64,000 nucleotides of DNA from Corynebacterium sp. 13CS0277 (GCF_002994655.1 NZ_PPDL01000008.1:1-64000), one strand, 5' to 3'. Numbered from the stretch's first letter, positions 27,031 through 37,978 are shown. Translations and numbers: made by a program. The notes: generated by a model not told the origin, from the letters alone.

Positions 27031-30000
27031 ATGTCCCGCTACGACGCCCTCCTCGACGCTGTTGCTACTGCTCGCGCGGACGATCCGCTGCGGCCGATCA
27101 CCGTACTGTGCATGCCCGGCGCCCGCGACGACATTGTGGTCGCGTTGGCGAACTCCGGCGCACAGGTCAACATCCAGGTCATCCCGTTTCCCGCCTACGC
27201 CCAGCAGCAGGCACGCCAGCCGGTGTGCCCGCCGCTGTTCGTCGCGCACCAGGTCGCCCGCATCTTGAGCGAGGAAGCACCTGAGACTGAAGGCGGGGAG
27301 ACGGTCAACGCCTTCCACCGGGCACGCATTGGCCACTCGGCGGCGACGTGGCAGTCCCTGACGGACGTCGTCGGCCAGGTGTTGCGGCTGCCGCAGCGGC
27401 TGGCGGATCGTACCGAGGGCCGGCCCCTGCCCACCGAGGTGCTGCGTATCGCGCGGCTGGTGGAGGAGCGGGCCCACGACGCGCACATGATCACCCCGGC
27501 CGAGGCGTGGGCGCAGGCGGCCGAGGCGCCGCAGGATGATGCCCTGCGGATCGGCGTCGACCTCGTGCCCCTGCACATCAGCCAGCGGGAGTTCCTCGCC
27601 GCCGCCGAGGGCAACGGCAGCCTGCAGCGGGTGGAGACGGTGACGCTGCTGGACGACGCCGCCATCACCTCCGGCGGCGGGGAGTTGAGTGACGGCCCTG
27701 CCGCCGGCCACCCCCGCATCGAGGTGCACAGCTGCGCGGAGGAAATGGACGAGGCGGCCGTCGCCATCGCCGCTGTGCGCGAGGCCCTGCTGCAGGGCAC
27801 CGCACCCCACCGCATCGCCGTGGCCTACGCCGACCCGTCGATGCTGCCCTACCTGCGGCGCGAAGCCGCCGAAACCCCGCTCGCGGGCCCCGTGCCGGGG
27901 CTGCGGCTCTCCGAGCCGCGTATCTCCGCCTTCCTCACTCTCGCAGAGCTGGCGCGCACCCCGGGGCAGATGGACATGGGGCTGCTCGCCGAGGCCTGCG
28001 CCACGGGGGCCATCACTGCCGGTTCCCCCCGGCCGTCCACCACTGCGCTGGAAAAGATCGCGCGGGTCTCCCCGCTGCGGATCCCGGAGGTCCCCCTCGT
28101 GGGCAGTGCCGCGGAGCAGGCCGCACTGGCATGGGCGCGCGCCGTCGAGAAGGACATCCAGGCCGTCGCCCAGGCGGCGACCTTCGAGGAGCTCGCAGCG
28201 GCCTTGAGCCAGCTGGCCCGCACCCACCTCACCCCGCCGCGCGGCGTGGAGGACGCCTCCTGGCCGCTGCTGCGCAGCGCGCTGCGGGAACTCGCGCTCC
28301 TGCCCGGTGAGCTCGGCAGCCTCGGGCTCGACGGCGCGCTCGACATCCTGCGCACCGCCCTCGCCCAGCCCCGCGAAGCCACCCAGGCGGGCCCCAGCCT
28401 CGGGCCCCTCACGCACGCCCTCGGACGCGACCTCGACCTCCTCGTCCTCGTCGGCACCTCCACGGCGACGCTGCCGCACGCCGTGAAAGAACGCTCCGCG
28501 ATCACCTTCCATCAGGAAGACACCTCCACCGCCGCAGGCGTGGAGGACCAGCACACCATCCTGCGGCACCTCGTCTCCAGCGCGCGCCGCACCCTCGCTA
28601 CCTGCTCCCGGAGCTCCATCATCGGTGGGGCGCGCCGCCCCAGCCGCTGGCTGCCCGCCCCACAGCCCACCGAGACCGGCTGGGCGCAGCGGGGTGCCGC
28701 CTGGCGCTGGCGGAGCGCTGCCGACCCGCAGCCCAACACCAGTGACGAATGCGCCGCACTGTTCGCCACCCGCACCATCCACGCAGGCGCCGAGGCGTCC
28801 GCAGGCGACAGCCCCAAGGACGTCCAGGCCCGCCAGGCCGTGGAGGCGGCGCTGAGCGCCGCCGACGGGCACGACTACGAGCAGCTGTGGCGCAGCTTCG
28901 CCATGCACACGGCACGCACCGCCGGCTTGAGCTTCGGCCAAGGGCGCGAATACAACGGCTACACCCGTCGCTTCGAGCGCATCCTCGCGCCGACGACGGA
29001 ACTCAGCGCCTCCCGCCTGGAGACCTACGCCAACTTCCCCTACTTCTTCTTCCTCACCAGCGAGTGCCAAGCCACCCTCGGCGACTCCCCCTTCGACCCG
29101 GATCGCATCGACCCGCGCGACAACGGCGTGTGGGTCCACTGGCTGCTGGAGCAATTCACCAACACGTTCTGGGGGCTCGATCACCACAGCACCGCGCCCT
29201 TCGCCTTCCAGCCGAGCACCCGCACCATCACCGTGGTGCCCGCCCACGCCCGCGGCGACGACGGCCAGCCGCTCGACGACTTTGCCGGCCGGTTCCTCGA
29301 CCGCGCCGAATTCCAGGCCCTCATCAGCGGCGACCGTGTCCACGGGCTTGCGAACTGGTCCATCGTCAACACCTGCGTGGCGATCGACACCGACTTCGTC
29401 GACCGTGCAGAACAGCTCCTGGAGCAGCTCACCCGGGATCTCATCGCCCGCATCGAACCCCAGCTGGAGGCCCTGCGCCCGGCCGCCTGCGCCGACGTCG
29501 TCGATGGCCTGCGCAGCCGTACCCGCAATTGGCTGCACCTGGAACTCGCAAGCATCCGCGACGGGTGGGTGCCGGTCGCCTCCGAGCTCGGTTTCGGAGC
29601 CGACGCCATCCAACACATCGCAGACGACGACCCAGCTGATGCAGCCTCTGTCGGCGTCGATGATGAGTCCGTGAGCTCCGGGTACGAGCAGGTGAGCATC
29701 CCCCGGATACGCATCGCAGCAGAATCCGCTGCGGTGCGCATCCGAGGCTCCATCGACCGGGTCCAGTTCCACACCACGACCCGGGAGATTCAGCTCATCG
29801 ATTTCAAGTCCGGGCGCACCCCCAAGGCCCAAGAGCTCAGGCTCCAGCTGCCCTTCTACGGCGAAGCCTTCCGCCACACCCCCGACCTGGCAAACCCCGC
29901 CCCCGCACTGCTGGCTGTCTGGATGCTCGGCCTCGAAGGCCCGTCCGCCGAAACGGGCGCGGACGGCGACGTCGTCGCCCCGGCGCTGCGAGGCCGCTAC

Positions 30001-30270
30001 ATCTACCTGCGCAGCCTCGACAAACTCCCCGAAGCCTGCGACCTCACCGGTGCCGAACGCATCGGTTTCCTGCGCGTCTTCGACGCGCTGATCACCGGCA
30101 TGGAGGAAGGCTACGCGCCGCCGACACAGTCGCCGAAGAAAGAAACCGGGGGGTACCGCTACCTCAGCGACGAAGAACGCCGCATCGGCTACACCTCCTA
30201 CGACCGACAGATCGCCGCCCTGCGCGCTGAACGCCCCGCCGATGTCTTCTCCGCAGACACCCACGACTGA
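27031..30270 (+). CDS. AddB-like PD-(D/E)XK nuclease subunit of a helicase-nuclease
   Basis: A 1,079-residue protein. The first 650 residues resemble the inactive helicase half of AddB-type proteins; I see no Walker A motif. The C-terminal RecB-like nuclease (about 650-1000) shows LSASRLETYANFPYFFF, His703 in VHWLLEQF, Asp909 (RGSIDRVQF) and Asp924-x-Lys926 (LIDFKSG). The cysteine that normally precedes PF at the nuclease entrance, a 4Fe-4S ligand in AddB, is Asn/Phe here, so the iron-sulfur staple is probably missing. The UvrD-like partner is encoded 84 bp downstream. Together they should process double-strand ends for RecA. The actinobacterial alternative is AdnA. No ribosome-binding site is visible at ATG 27031. 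Confidence 0.8.
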   Translation: MSRYDALLDAVATARADDPLRPITVLCMPGARDDIVVALANSGAQVNIQVIPFPAYAQQQARQPVCPPLFVAHQVARILSEEAPETEGGETVNAFHRARIGHSAATWQSLTDVVGQVLRLPQRLADRTEGRPLPTEVLRIARLVEERAHDAHMITPAEAWAQAAEAPQDDALRIGVDLVPLHISQREFLAAAEGNGSLQRVETVTLLDDAAITSGGGELSDGPAAGHPRIEVHSCAEEMDEAAVAIAAVREALLQGTAPHRIAVAYADPSMLPYLRREAAETPLAGPVPGLRLSEPRISAFLTLAELARTPGQMDMGLLAEACATGAITAGSPRPSTTALEKIARVSPLRIPEVPLVGSAAEQAALAWARAVEKDIQAVAQAATFEELAAALSQLARTHLTPPRGVEDASWPLLRSALRELALLPGELGSLGLDGALDILRTALAQPREATQAGPSLGPLTHALGRDLDLLVLVGTSTATLPHAVKERSAITFHQEDTSTAAGVEDQHTILRHLVSSARRTLATCSRSSIIGGARRPSRWLPAPQPTETGWAQRGAAWRWRSAADPQPNTSDECAALFATRTIHAGAEASAGDSPKDVQARQAVEAALSAADGHDYEQLWRSFAMHTARTAGLSFGQGREYNGYTRRFERILAPTTELSASRLETYANFPYFFFLTSECQATLGDSPFDPDRIDPRDNGVWVHWLLEQFTNTFWGLDHHSTAPFAFQPSTRTITVVPAHARGDDGQPLDDFAGRFLDRAEFQALISGDRVHGLANWSIVNTCVAIDTDFVDRAEQLLEQLTRDLIARIEPQLEALRPAACADVVDGLRSRTRNWLHLELASIRDGWVPVASELGFGADAIQHIADDDPADAASVGVDDESVSSGYEQVSIPRIRIAAESAAVRIRGSIDRVQFHTTTREIQLIDFKSGRTPKAQELRLQLPFYGEAFRHTPDLANPAPALLAVWMLGLEGPSAETGADGDVVAPALRGRYIYLRSLDKLPEACDLTGAERIGFLRVFDALITGMEEGYAPPTQSPKKETGGYRYLSDEERRIGYTSYDRQIAALRAERPADVFSADTHD

Positions 30271-30354
30271 CCGGAGGGCTCCTCATCACAGGGGCCGACA
30301 TCCATCTCCTTAATCTCCCTTGTTTGCGCCCACGACCTGGACACACGAAAACCC

Positions 30355-33300
30355 ATGAACTCCCCCGCCCTGCCTGATTCCCCCACGCCCCACGAGCCGG
30401 CCCGCCCAGTTCTGTCGGATGCCGCCGCCCGCGCAGCCATCACCCACGACACGCACACCACCTTGTTCGTGGAAGCCGGCGCCGGCTCCGGCAAAACCCA
30501 CCACCTCGTCGAACGTCTCCTCACGCTGCTCATCGACGACGGCGTCGACATCGACAACATTGCCGCGATCACCTTCACGAAGAAGGCCGCTGCCGAGCTG
30601 TCCGAACGCCTCCACGACGCGCTCAGCGAGATCGCCCGCACCGGCCAGCTCGCCAGCCGCGTCGGCGGCCCGGCGCGCACCTTCGCCGACGAGGCAGTCG
30701 CGCGGATGCGTGCCGATGCCGCCGTGGAAAAGCTTCCCGGCGCCGCCCTGGAGACCCTCCACAGCTTCTGCCAGCGCATCCTCACCCGCTTCCCGCTGGA
30801 GGCGCGCATCCCGCCGACGTTCACCGTCGCCGACGCCTACACCACAACGTTTCGGCCCTATATCGTCGACGAACTCGTTGAGCACGCCCTCCAACTCGAC
30901 GACGAGGACAACGAAGCGGGCCCCGCGATGGCTACTGGTGGGCGCTTCGGGACCACCTACCGCCACTCGACACCGCTCGACGTCGCGCTCCGCACCCTGC
31001 TCAGCGGTGGGGTTCGGCCGCGCACCCTGCGCGCGCTCGAGGACTGGATGGAAGCCCGCTGGAGCGAACTTGCCCACGTCCCTTGCGCAAGCACATCCAC
31101 CTCGGATGAGGAGACCAGCGAGGCCGGGCTCCGCGACGCAGACATCGACGCCGCCATCGCCGAACTCACAGCGCTGCGGGCCGAGTGTACCTCTCCTGAC
31201 ACCGACAAACTCGGCGTCGCCGTCGGCGACTTCATCACCCTGCTGCACAAGCTGCGCGACACTCCGATGGAGGAACGCACCATCGAATCCCTGGGAAACG
31301 CACCCTCCGGCCGGATTGGTTCAGCCAAGGCCTGGGAGTGCCCCATCGAAGGGAGCCGCGCAGAAGCCAAGCAGATCCACGCCCGGCTCGAGGGGCGGAT
31401 CACGCTCGCGAACGCCACCCACGTCATGCTGCTGCGCGACGAGCTCGTGCGCCGCGTGCCGCAACGGGCACGGGACCGCATCATCAGCGGCCAGCTGGAA
31501 CACCACGACACTCTGTTCCTCGTCGATGACCTGCTTCACCGCAACCCTGAGGTGCGCGCCGAACTCCACGACACCTACACCCGGATCCTCATCGACGAGT
31601 TCCAGGACACCGACCCGGTGCAGATGCGCATCGCCCGCGCCATCACCGACGACCCCGCAACCGGCCGTCCAACCCCGGGCAGCCTGTTCACCGTCGGCGA
31701 CCCCAAGCAGGCGATCTACCGCTTCCGCGACGCCGACATCGACACCTACATCACCGCCCGCACCGAGCTCGGCGCCACCCAGCAAACCCTGGACACGAAC
31801 TTCCGCTCCGCGCCGAGCGTACTGACCTGGATCAACGATGTGTTTGCCGCCTGGATTGACGGCATCACCGCCGACCAGGCCGAGGCTGCGCAGGAGGCCG
31901 CTGACAGCGGCATGCCGGTGCCCCTGCAACAGGCTATTGACTTCCAGCCGCTGCAGCCCGCACCGACCACGAGTAATGCTGGCTGCGGTGCGTACGTCCT
32001 CTACGGGAAAAACCCCGACGAGGGAGCCGAGCGCACCGCCATCGGCACCATCGCCCCGCAGGTGCCCGACGCCGAAGGCACCACGGTGGAGACCGCCCAC
32101 AACCTCATCGTCCGCACCATCCTCGCCCTGCAGCGGGGCGACACCCACGCCGGCGGCACCATCGAAGGGCTCGAGGCCCTCGACGGCACCCCACGCGCGC
32201 TCGACGACATGGTCATCCTCGTCGACGCCCACGCCAAGGCCCGCGATCTCATGACCGCCCTCGGTGCGGCCGGTATCCCCTACCAGTCGGAGGGCTCCAC
32301 CCTGGCCTACGCCGGCGCAGAGATCGAAGCGCTCCACGCGGTGCTCTACGCCCTGGCCCACCCCACCGATGCCTTCGGAACCGTCGCCGCCCTCCGCAGC
32401 CCGCTGCTGGGAGTCAGCGACGGCGAACTCGCCGCCTGGTCCCACGCCCACAGCGACCCCGAAGCCCAGCCCGGGGCGCGCCCGTGGGCGTACGCCCACC
32501 TCCGGGCCGACGACGCGGCCACGCCTGCTGCCGAGGAGCACCCGGCCGTGACCCGTGGGCTCATCCGTCTCGCGGGCTTGCGGGACGACATCCGCGGCAT
32601 GGACGTCGGCAGTGCGGTCGCTTTCGTCGCCACGGCCCTGAATCTGCGGGCGGTGGCCTGCGCGATGGAGGCCTACAGTGACGACGCGCTGCGCCGCATC
32701 GACTTCGTCCTCGCCCAAGCGCGCGCCTTCGCCGACGCCGGCAACACCAGCCTGCGGCAGTACCTCGCCTGGGTGGACACCGTCCACGCGCCCGATGCCG
32801 GCGTGCCGGTGCAAGCCACCGAATCGGCGCGCACCGGGTGCGTGACGCTCATGACCATCCACGCCGCCAAGGGGCGAGAATTCCCCATCGTCTTCCTCGA
32901 CGGGCTGTCCACCCTCACCACCATGGGCGGAAAAGACACCTACGGCTTCTACCGCCCCACCAACTCACTCGAGATCAAAATCAAGGGCTTTGCCACCGCA
33001 GACTACGACAACTACAACGCCTACGAGAAAGCCGCCCTCGAGGCCGAACGGGCCCGCCTGTACTACGTCGGTGCCACCCGCGCGAAGCAGCTCCTCTTCG
33101 TCCCGCTAGTGCCACCCCTGACGAAAACCGGTGAGGTGTACTCGAACTGCAAAGGCAAGCGCCTGTGGGAATACCTCATCGAGCACCCGGAAACCCCGGC
33201 GGCCGCCGTCGTCGCCACCGCCCCGGACACCCGTCCCCTCGCCGAGGGGGAACGCGCCCCCTTCGACCCCGGCATCATCACCCGCCACGCGGAGACCACC

Positions 33301-33921
33301 GCCCGCATCAACCAGCTCATCGACGACGCCGCGACCGCGCCCCGCCGCCGCGGGGTGACGAGCATCGCCCACGACCCCCACACCACCCTGGTCGACCTGC
33401 CCGGTATCAACTCCCTGCCGCCGATCCCCGGGGCCGACCGCCCCGAGCACGGCACCGACTACGGCACCGCCCTCCACCTCGCGATGGAGCACGTCGACCA
33501 CACCCAAGCCGACACGCACGCGGCTGCCGTCGCTGCTGTTGCCGCCACCGGGGTGCGGCTCAACGCAGGCCAACGAGCCGCCGTCATCCGGGACGTCGAA
33601 CTGCTCCTAGCGGAGCCGACTGTGCAGGCCGCCTTCGCGGCCACCCACTACCGGGAGATGCCCGTGCTGGGCCGCCTGCCGGACGGCACCGCCGTCGACG
33701 GCGTCATCGACCTGCTGTACCGCGATGAGGCGGCCGGCGGCTGGGTCATCGCCGACTACAAAACCGACGCCGGCATCAGTGCGGAGACCCGCCGGGAGTA
33801 CTTCCACCAGCTGTACACCTACGCCCAGCTCATCACCGAAGCACTCCAGCAGCCGGTCGTGCGCCTCGAGCTGCTCGTGCTGCGCACCGACTCGGTCACT
33901 GTGCAGACGGTGACGCTCTAA
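30355..33921 (+). CDS. AddA-like UvrD/RecB family helicase-nuclease
   Basis: A 1,188-residue SF1A helicase fused to a nuclease. Walker A GAGSGKT is at 42-48, motif Ia AITFTKKAAAEL near 73-84, DEFQD (motif II) at 414-418, GDPKQAIYRFRDAD (motif III) at 448-461, NFRS near 483, and motif V/VI MTIHAAKGREFP and YYVGATRAK follow. The C-terminal PD-(D/E)XK domain has GTALHLAMEH, Asp1119 (VIDLLYRD) and Asp1134-Tyr-Lys1136. It is expected to unwind and degrade broken DNA ends together with the AddB-like subunit encoded just upstream. The pair lies between proA and proB. Confidence 0.9.
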   Translation: MNSPALPDSPTPHEPARPVLSDAAARAAITHDTHTTLFVEAGAGSGKTHHLVERLLTLLIDDGVDIDNIAAITFTKKAAAELSERLHDALSEIARTGQLASRVGGPARTFADEAVARMRADAAVEKLPGAALETLHSFCQRILTRFPLEARIPPTFTVADAYTTTFRPYIVDELVEHALQLDDEDNEAGPAMATGGRFGTTYRHSTPLDVALRTLLSGGVRPRTLRALEDWMEARWSELAHVPCASTSTSDEETSEAGLRDADIDAAIAELTALRAECTSPDTDKLGVAVGDFITLLHKLRDTPMEERTIESLGNAPSGRIGSAKAWECPIEGSRAEAKQIHARLEGRITLANATHVMLLRDELVRRVPQRARDRIISGQLEHHDTLFLVDDLLHRNPEVRAELHDTYTRILIDEFQDTDPVQMRIARAITDDPATGRPTPGSLFTVGDPKQAIYRFRDADIDTYITARTELGATQQTLDTNFRSAPSVLTWINDVFAAWIDGITADQAEAAQEAADSGMPVPLQQAIDFQPLQPAPTTSNAGCGAYVLYGKNPDEGAERTAIGTIAPQVPDAEGTTVETAHNLIVRTILALQRGDTHAGGTIEGLEALDGTPRALDDMVILVDAHAKARDLMTALGAAGIPYQSEGSTLAYAGAEIEALHAVLYALAHPTDAFGTVAALRSPLLGVSDGELAAWSHAHSDPEAQPGARPWAYAHLRADDAATPAAEEHPAVTRGLIRLAGLRDDIRGMDVGSAVAFVATALNLRAVACAMEAYSDDALRRIDFVLAQARAFADAGNTSLRQYLAWVDTVHAPDAGVPVQATESARTGCVTLMTIHAAKGREFPIVFLDGLSTLTTMGGKDTYGFYRPTNSLEIKIKGFATADYDNYNAYEKAALEAERARLYYVGATRAKQLLFVPLVPPLTKTGEVYSNCKGKRLWEYLIEHPETPAAAVVATAPDTRPLAEGERAPFDPGIITRHAETTARINQLIDDAATAPRRRGVTSIAHDPHTTLVDLPGINSLPPIPGADRPEHGTDYGTALHLAMEHVDHTQADTHAAAVAAVAATGVRLNAGQRAAVIRDVELLLAEPTVQAAFAATHYREMPVLGRLPDGTAVDGVIDLLYRDEAAGGWVIADYKTDAGISAETRREYFHQLYTYAQLITEALQQPVVRLELLVLRTDSVTVQTVTL

Positions 33922-33950
33922 ACCGGGTGGGGCGTGGTGCGCGTGCGCCG

Positions 33951-33976
33951 GCACCCGCCGTTGCAGCGGGTGCTTT
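33951..33976 (+). terminator. Terminator of the AddA-like gene
   Basis: GCACCCGC (33951-33958) pairs with GCGGGTGC (33966-33973) and is followed by TTT. It abuts the stop codon of the convergent proB gene. Confidence 0.65.
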
Positions 33977-35195
33977 AGGCGCGGGTGGCGTAGTTCGACA
34001 GGTAATCCGCGTGCACCACGGGGCGCTGCTGATCGGCCGGCAGCGTCGCCGTGTTGCGGCCCAGCATGCCCGCCAGGGTGTGGGAGTCATAGTTGACCTC
34101 ACCGCGGCCAATCATCTGGCCCTGCGGGCCGTGGATCTCCACGATGTCGCCGGCGTGGAACTCACCCTGGAAATCGGTAATCCCCACCGCCAGCAAACTG
34201 TTCCCGCCCGCGGTGACCGCGCGCATCGCGCCCTCATCCACCCGGATCGTGCCCGAGACGTCAGCGGCGTACAGCGCCCAGAACTTCCACGCCGTCACGC
34301 GGTCCTCCTTCGGGTGGAACACCGTGCCCACCTGGGCATCACCCACCGCGGCGGCAATATTCGCCGCGCTGGTGAGCAGCACCGGCACCCCAGAGCGGCT
34401 CGCCAGGCGGGCCGCCGACACCTTCGACGCCATCCCGCCCGTGCCCACGCGACCACCATCTCCGGCCACCACGTCAGCCAAATCGTTGCCGTCGCGCACC
34501 TCCCCAATGAAACGGGCGGAAGGATCGGAAGGATTCTTGTCGTAGAGCCCATCGACATCAGAGAGCAAAATCAACGCGTCCACACTCGTCAAGTGCGCCA
34601 CGATCGCCGCCAAGCGGTCATTGTCGCCGAAGTTGATCTCGCCGGTGACGACAGTGTCGTTCTCGTTGATGATCGGCACCACCCCCATCTGCCGCAGGCG
34701 CTCAATGGTGCGCTGCGCGTTGCGGGCGCGGGTGCGATCCCCCGCATCCGCCGCAGTGAGCAACACCTGGCCAATGTGGCGGCCATAGCGGCCGAAGCTG
34801 CGGCCCCACTCGTTGGCCAAAAACACCTGCCCCACCGCGGCCGTGGCCTGCTTGTTCGCCAAATCCTGCGGGCGGGTTTTCATGCCCAGCGGGGCCATGC
34901 CCGCCGCCACCGCGCCGGAGGACACCACCAGCACATCACTGCCCCGCCCCATGCGGGCCTGCAGGGCATCAACGAATGCGTCGATGCGATCCGGCTGAAT
35001 CCAAAAATCGTCGCCGGTGAGCGAGGAAGAACCAATCTTCACCACGATCTTCTTCGCCGAGGCGATCTGCGCCCGCACCTGCGCCCCCGGCAGCACGCCC
35101 GGAGTCAGCGGCGCCGTAGCGGAGTCAGAGGGGTCGACCTGCGGCGTCGAGCCGGCAGAAGAACCAAGGGCAGAATCGGCGGGGGAATGCGTCAC
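33975..35195 (-). CDS. proB: Glutamate 5-kinase
   Basis: About 406 residues; phosphorylates glutamate in the first step of proline synthesis and is usually feedback-inhibited by proline. The amino acid kinase domain has [37 protein letters not shown] and [14 protein letters not shown]-terminal PUA domain follows (about 310-390, [20 protein letters not shown]). The start is uncertain: GTG 35195 (AAAAGG upstream) or TTG 35207. Either gives some 40 residues of Ser/Ala/Pro-rich N-terminal extension before the kinase core, longer than usual. Confidence 0.93.
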   Translation of the reverse strand: MTHSPADSALGSSAGSTPQVDPSDSATAPLTPGVLPGAQVRAQIASAKKIVVKIGSSSLTGDDFWIQPDRIDAFVDALQARMGRGSDVLVVSSGAVAAGMAPLGMKTRPQDLANKQATAAVGQVFLANEWGRSFGRYGRHIGQVLLTAADAGDRTRARNAQRTIERLRQMGVVPIINENDTVVTGEINFGDNDRLAAIVAHLTSVDALILLSDVDGLYDKNPSDPSARFIGEVRDGNDLADVVAGDGGRVGTGGMASKVSAARLASRSGVPVLLTSAANIAAAVGDAQVGTVFHPKEDRVTAWKFWALYAADVSGTIRVDEGAMRAVTAGGNSLLAVGITDFQGEFHAGDIVEIHGPQGQMIGRGEVNYDSHTLAGMLGRNTATLPADQQRPVVHADYLSNYATRA

Positions 35196-35404
35196 AGCGG
35201 CAATCAACCTTTTGTGGGTGTGAACAGGCGGCACCGGTGGCCGCCACCGATGTGGCACCACCCGGCAAAAAAGAGTCACCCCGGTTACACCCACACCGGC
35301 ACGCGCGCAGCACGGCGACGAGGGGGCGCGGGGCGCACCCTGCACCAAACTTTAGCGGCTCACCCCCACCAGGGGACCACCCGCCCCCGGAAAATCAGAC
35401 GCGA

Positions 35405-35437
35405 CACCGCCCACCGGTGTGCAACCGGTGGGCGGTG
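35405..35437 (-). terminator. Terminator-like palindrome downstream of obg
   Basis: CACCGCCCACCGGT and ACCGGTGGGCGGTG form a perfect 14-bp stem with a 5-nt loop, 29 bp past the obg stop. It separates obg from proB. Confidence 0.65.
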
Positions 35438-35466
35438 ACAATGAGGGATGTGGCTGCTGCGGCGGC

Positions 35467-36969
35467 TTAGCCCTGCCAGCGATCCCGGGAGGCTTCCTGC
35501 CCGTCGCCGAAATCGAACTCGTCGATGAGCCCGCGACGCACCTGGGAGGCACGCTTGCGCTCCGCGGCGGACACACGGCCGGTTTTCTCCAGGCGGATAT
35601 CCGTGCCACGGCCCGTCAGCGTCGTATCCACACCAGCGGCCGTCATCGGCTCCCACTCGAAGGACACCGGGCCGATGGTGACGGTGCAGCCCTCCACCGC
35701 GCCGGCCTTAAACAGCGCTTCCTCCACGCCCAGCTTCGCCAGGCGGTCACCGAGGAAGCCGACCGCCTCATCGTTTTCGAAGTCCGTCTGGCGGATCCAG
35801 CGCTCCGGCTTCTCGCCGCGCACAATGAACCCATCCTCGATCTCCGGGTCGGCCTCAATGACGAAGTCGCGCTTGCCGTCGACGGCCTTCGGCCGCAGGA
35901 TCACCTTGGAGGTCACCTTCTGCTTCGGCTGGGCGGCGCGGTGCGCCTGCACCATCTCCATCAGGGCGTACTTCAGTGGCTCGAGGCCCTGGTGCGCCAC
36001 CGTAGAAATGATGAACACCGGCCAGCCGTAGCGCTCCTTCAACTCGTCGAGGAGGAACTCGGCGAGCTCCTTCGCCTCCGGCACATCCGCCTTGTTGAGG
36101 ATGATGACGCGGGGGCGGGTCGCCAGGTCCCCCAGGCCCACATCGCCCGCCAAATCAGACTCGTAGGCGGCGAGCTCCGCCTCCAGGGCATCGATGTCGC
36201 TGATCGGGTCGCGGCCCGGCTCCATCGTCGCCATATCCACCACGTGCGCGAGCACCGCGGTGCGCTCAATGTGGCGGAGGAAGTCCAGCCCTAAGCCCTT
36301 GCCCTCACTCGCGCCCGGGATCAGCCCCGGCACATCCGCAATGGTGAAAGTATCGTGGCCGACGTTGACCACACCCAGATTCGGCTGCAGCGTCGTAAAC
36401 GGGTAGTCACCAATCTTCGGCTTCGCCTTACTCAGCACACTGACCAAGGAGGATTTGCCCGCAGAGGGGAAACCCACCAGGCCCACATCGGCCATGGACT
36501 TCAGCTCCAGGATGATGTCGTGCTGCTCCCCGGGCTCACCCTTGAGGGCGAAACCCGGGGCCTTGCGGGCCCGGGAGGCCAGCGCCGCATTGCCGAGGCC
36601 ACCATGGCCGCCCTCGGCGGCAATGTAGCGCATACCCGGCGTCGTCAGGTCGGCCACCTGGTTGCCGTGCTCGTCAAACACGACCGTGCCGGCCGGCACC
36701 TGCAACACCAGGTCCTCGCCGCGGGCGCCGTTGCGGTGATCGCCGGCACCGTTGCCGCCACGCTTGGCCTTGATGTGGGGGCGGAAGTGGAAGTCCAGCA
36801 GGGTGTGCACCTGCGGGGAGACTTCCAAGATGATGTCGCCACCGTGGCCACCATTGCCGCCGTCGGGCCCGCCGAGGGGCTTGAACTTTTCGCGGTGGAT
36901 GGAGGCACAACCATTGCCCCCATCTCCGGCGATGAGGTGGAGGACGACGCGGTCAACAAAGCGGCTCAT
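35467..36969 (-). CDS. obg: GTPase Obg/CgtA
   Basis: A 500-residue essential GTPase linked to 50S assembly and stress response. The glycine-rich Obg fold occupies 1-160 ([27 protein letters not shown]). The G domain has G1 GFPSAGKSS at 166-174, G3 DVPG and G4 LNKAD, and the OCT domain lies near the C-terminus (about 345-440). The last 50 residues are a charged tail. Start ATG 36969: no ribosome-binding site, but a -10 hexamer sits 7 nt upstream, arguing for a leaderless mRNA. The order rplU-rpmA-obg-proB is typical of actinobacteria. Confidence 0.96.
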   Translation of the reverse strand: MSRFVDRVVLHLIAGDGGNGCASIHREKFKPLGGPDGGNGGHGGDIILEVSPQVHTLLDFHFRPHIKAKRGGNGAGDHRNGARGEDLVLQVPAGTVVFDEHGNQVADLTTPGMRYIAAEGGHGGLGNAALASRARKAPGFALKGEPGEQHDIILELKSMADVGLVGFPSAGKSSLVSVLSKAKPKIGDYPFTTLQPNLGVVNVGHDTFTIADVPGLIPGASEGKGLGLDFLRHIERTAVLAHVVDMATMEPGRDPISDIDALEAELAAYESDLAGDVGLGDLATRPRVIILNKADVPEAKELAEFLLDELKERYGWPVFIISTVAHQGLEPLKYALMEMVQAHRAAQPKQKVTSKVILRPKAVDGKRDFVIEADPEIEDGFIVRGEKPERWIRQTDFENDEAVGFLGDRLAKLGVEEALFKAGAVEGCTVTIGPVSFEWEPMTAAGVDTTLTGRGTDIRLEKTGRVSAAERKRASQVRRGLIDEFDFGDGQEASRDRWQG

Positions 36970-36976
36970 TCGCACG

Positions 36977-36982
36977 AGAATA
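36977..36982 (-). promoter_or_regulatory. Possible -10 of a leaderless obg transcript
   Basis: TATTCT on the minus strand, exactly 7 nt before the ATG. Transcription would start at or next to the start codon. No -35 is evident. Confidence 0.4.
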
Positions 36983-37121
36983 CCGGATGAGGGCGTCAAA
37001 CGCCGCCCCCGCAGCAGTCACAGCGGTGACACCTCACACCCATCACCCGCAGTGCCCGGCAGCACACCAACCCCACCTCCGACGACGATGCCAGTTCGGC
37101 ATCGACCCCACACATGACGAA

Positions 37122-37186
37122 ACCGCCGTGGGTGACAAGAAGAGTCACGGGATGATCCGTGTTCTCTTCTCCTCACCGACGGCGGT
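37122..37186 (-). terminator. Large hairpin terminating rplU-rpmA
   Basis: ACCGCCGT/ACGGCGGT form the base, with GGTGA/TCACC, AGAAGAG/CTCTTCT and CACGG/CCGTG above it, making a long interrupted stem. It begins 25 bp after the rpmA stop. The T-tract on the minus strand is weak. Confidence 0.6.
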
Positions 37187-37211
37187 GCGTCCGCGAAGAA
37201 AAAATTCTCGC

Positions 37212-37472
37212 TTAGGCAGCCTCAGCCGGCACGATGTTGATCATGCGACGGTTGCGCTTGGTGCTGAACTGCACGTGACCTGCGGTCAGGGCGAACAGAG
37301 TGTCGTCGCCGCCGCGGCCAACGTTCTCACCCGGGTGGAACGAGGTGCCACGCTGACGGATGAGGATCTCGCCGGCCTTGACCTGCTGGCCGCCGAAGCG
37401 CTTCACGCCGAGGCGCTTGGACTCGGAGTCGCGGCCGTTGTTGGAGCTAGATGCACCCTTCTTGTGTGCCAT
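37212..37472 (-). CDS. rpmA: 50S ribosomal protein L27
   Basis: An 86-residue protein beginning [18 protein letters not shown], whose N-terminal tail reaches the peptidyl transferase centre. [20 protein letters not shown] is the L27 signature. A strong AAAGGAGGG lies 8 nt before the ATG. It is 45 bp downstream of rplU in one operon. Confidence 0.99.
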   Translation of the reverse strand: MAHKKGASSSNNGRDSESKRLGVKRFGGQQVKAGEILIRQRGTSFHPGENVGRGGDDTLFALTAGHVQFSTKRNRRMINIVPAEAA

Positions 37473-37517
37473 GGTATTTTCCCTCCTTTAAGAGAAATCT
37501 GGTAAAGCCGACGAGGC

Positions 37518-37823
37518 TTACTTGATGCCGGTGACCTTGATGACGGTCAGCGGCTGACGGTGGCCCTGACGCTTCTTGTAACCGGTCTTGTTCTTGTACT
37601 TGAGGATGCGGATCTTCGGGCCCTTGGTGTGCTCGACGATCTCGGCGGTGACGTTCACCTTGGCGAGGGCATCTGCGGCGGTAGTAACAGTTGCGCCATC
37701 GACGAGCAGAACCGGGGTGAGAGCCACGGACGAACCCGGCTCACCCTCGATCTTCTCGACCTTGACGAGGTCACCTTCGGCAACCTTGTACTGCTTGCCG
37801 CCGGTCTTGACGATCGCGTACAT
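37518..37823 (-). CDS. rplU: 50S ribosomal protein L21
   Basis: A 101-residue protein, [18 protein letters not shown] at the N-terminus and [17 protein letters not shown] near the C-terminus, both diagnostic of L21. It binds 23S rRNA domain I/II junctions. First gene of rplU-rpmA, with a leader of about 150 nt after the predicted promoter; L21 leaders often carry autoregulatory structure. Confidence 0.99.
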   Translation of the reverse strand: MYAIVKTGGKQYKVAEGDLVKVEKIEGEPGSSVALTPVLLVDGATVTTAADALAKVNVTAEIVEHTKGPKIRILKYKNKTGYKKRQGHRQPLTVIKVTGIK

Positions 37824-37978
37824 AGGAGGGCTACCCCTTATCTAGAAAGTCGGCTCGCGGGGCGCGTGTTCGCGCCAGCGCGAGTTGGACGAATGTTCAC
37901 TGGCTGCCTTGCGGGCATAAGAAAAATGGGTACGGCTGTGCCGTGACCCGTATCAGCCGATGTGGCAGCGACTGTCCA

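Noticed and set aside
27016..30264. A 1,082-residue open frame antisense to the AddB-like gene
   Set aside because: Its translation has no domains and is Gly/Val/Arg-biased, as expected opposite a high-GC gene; the + strand carries clear nuclease motifs.
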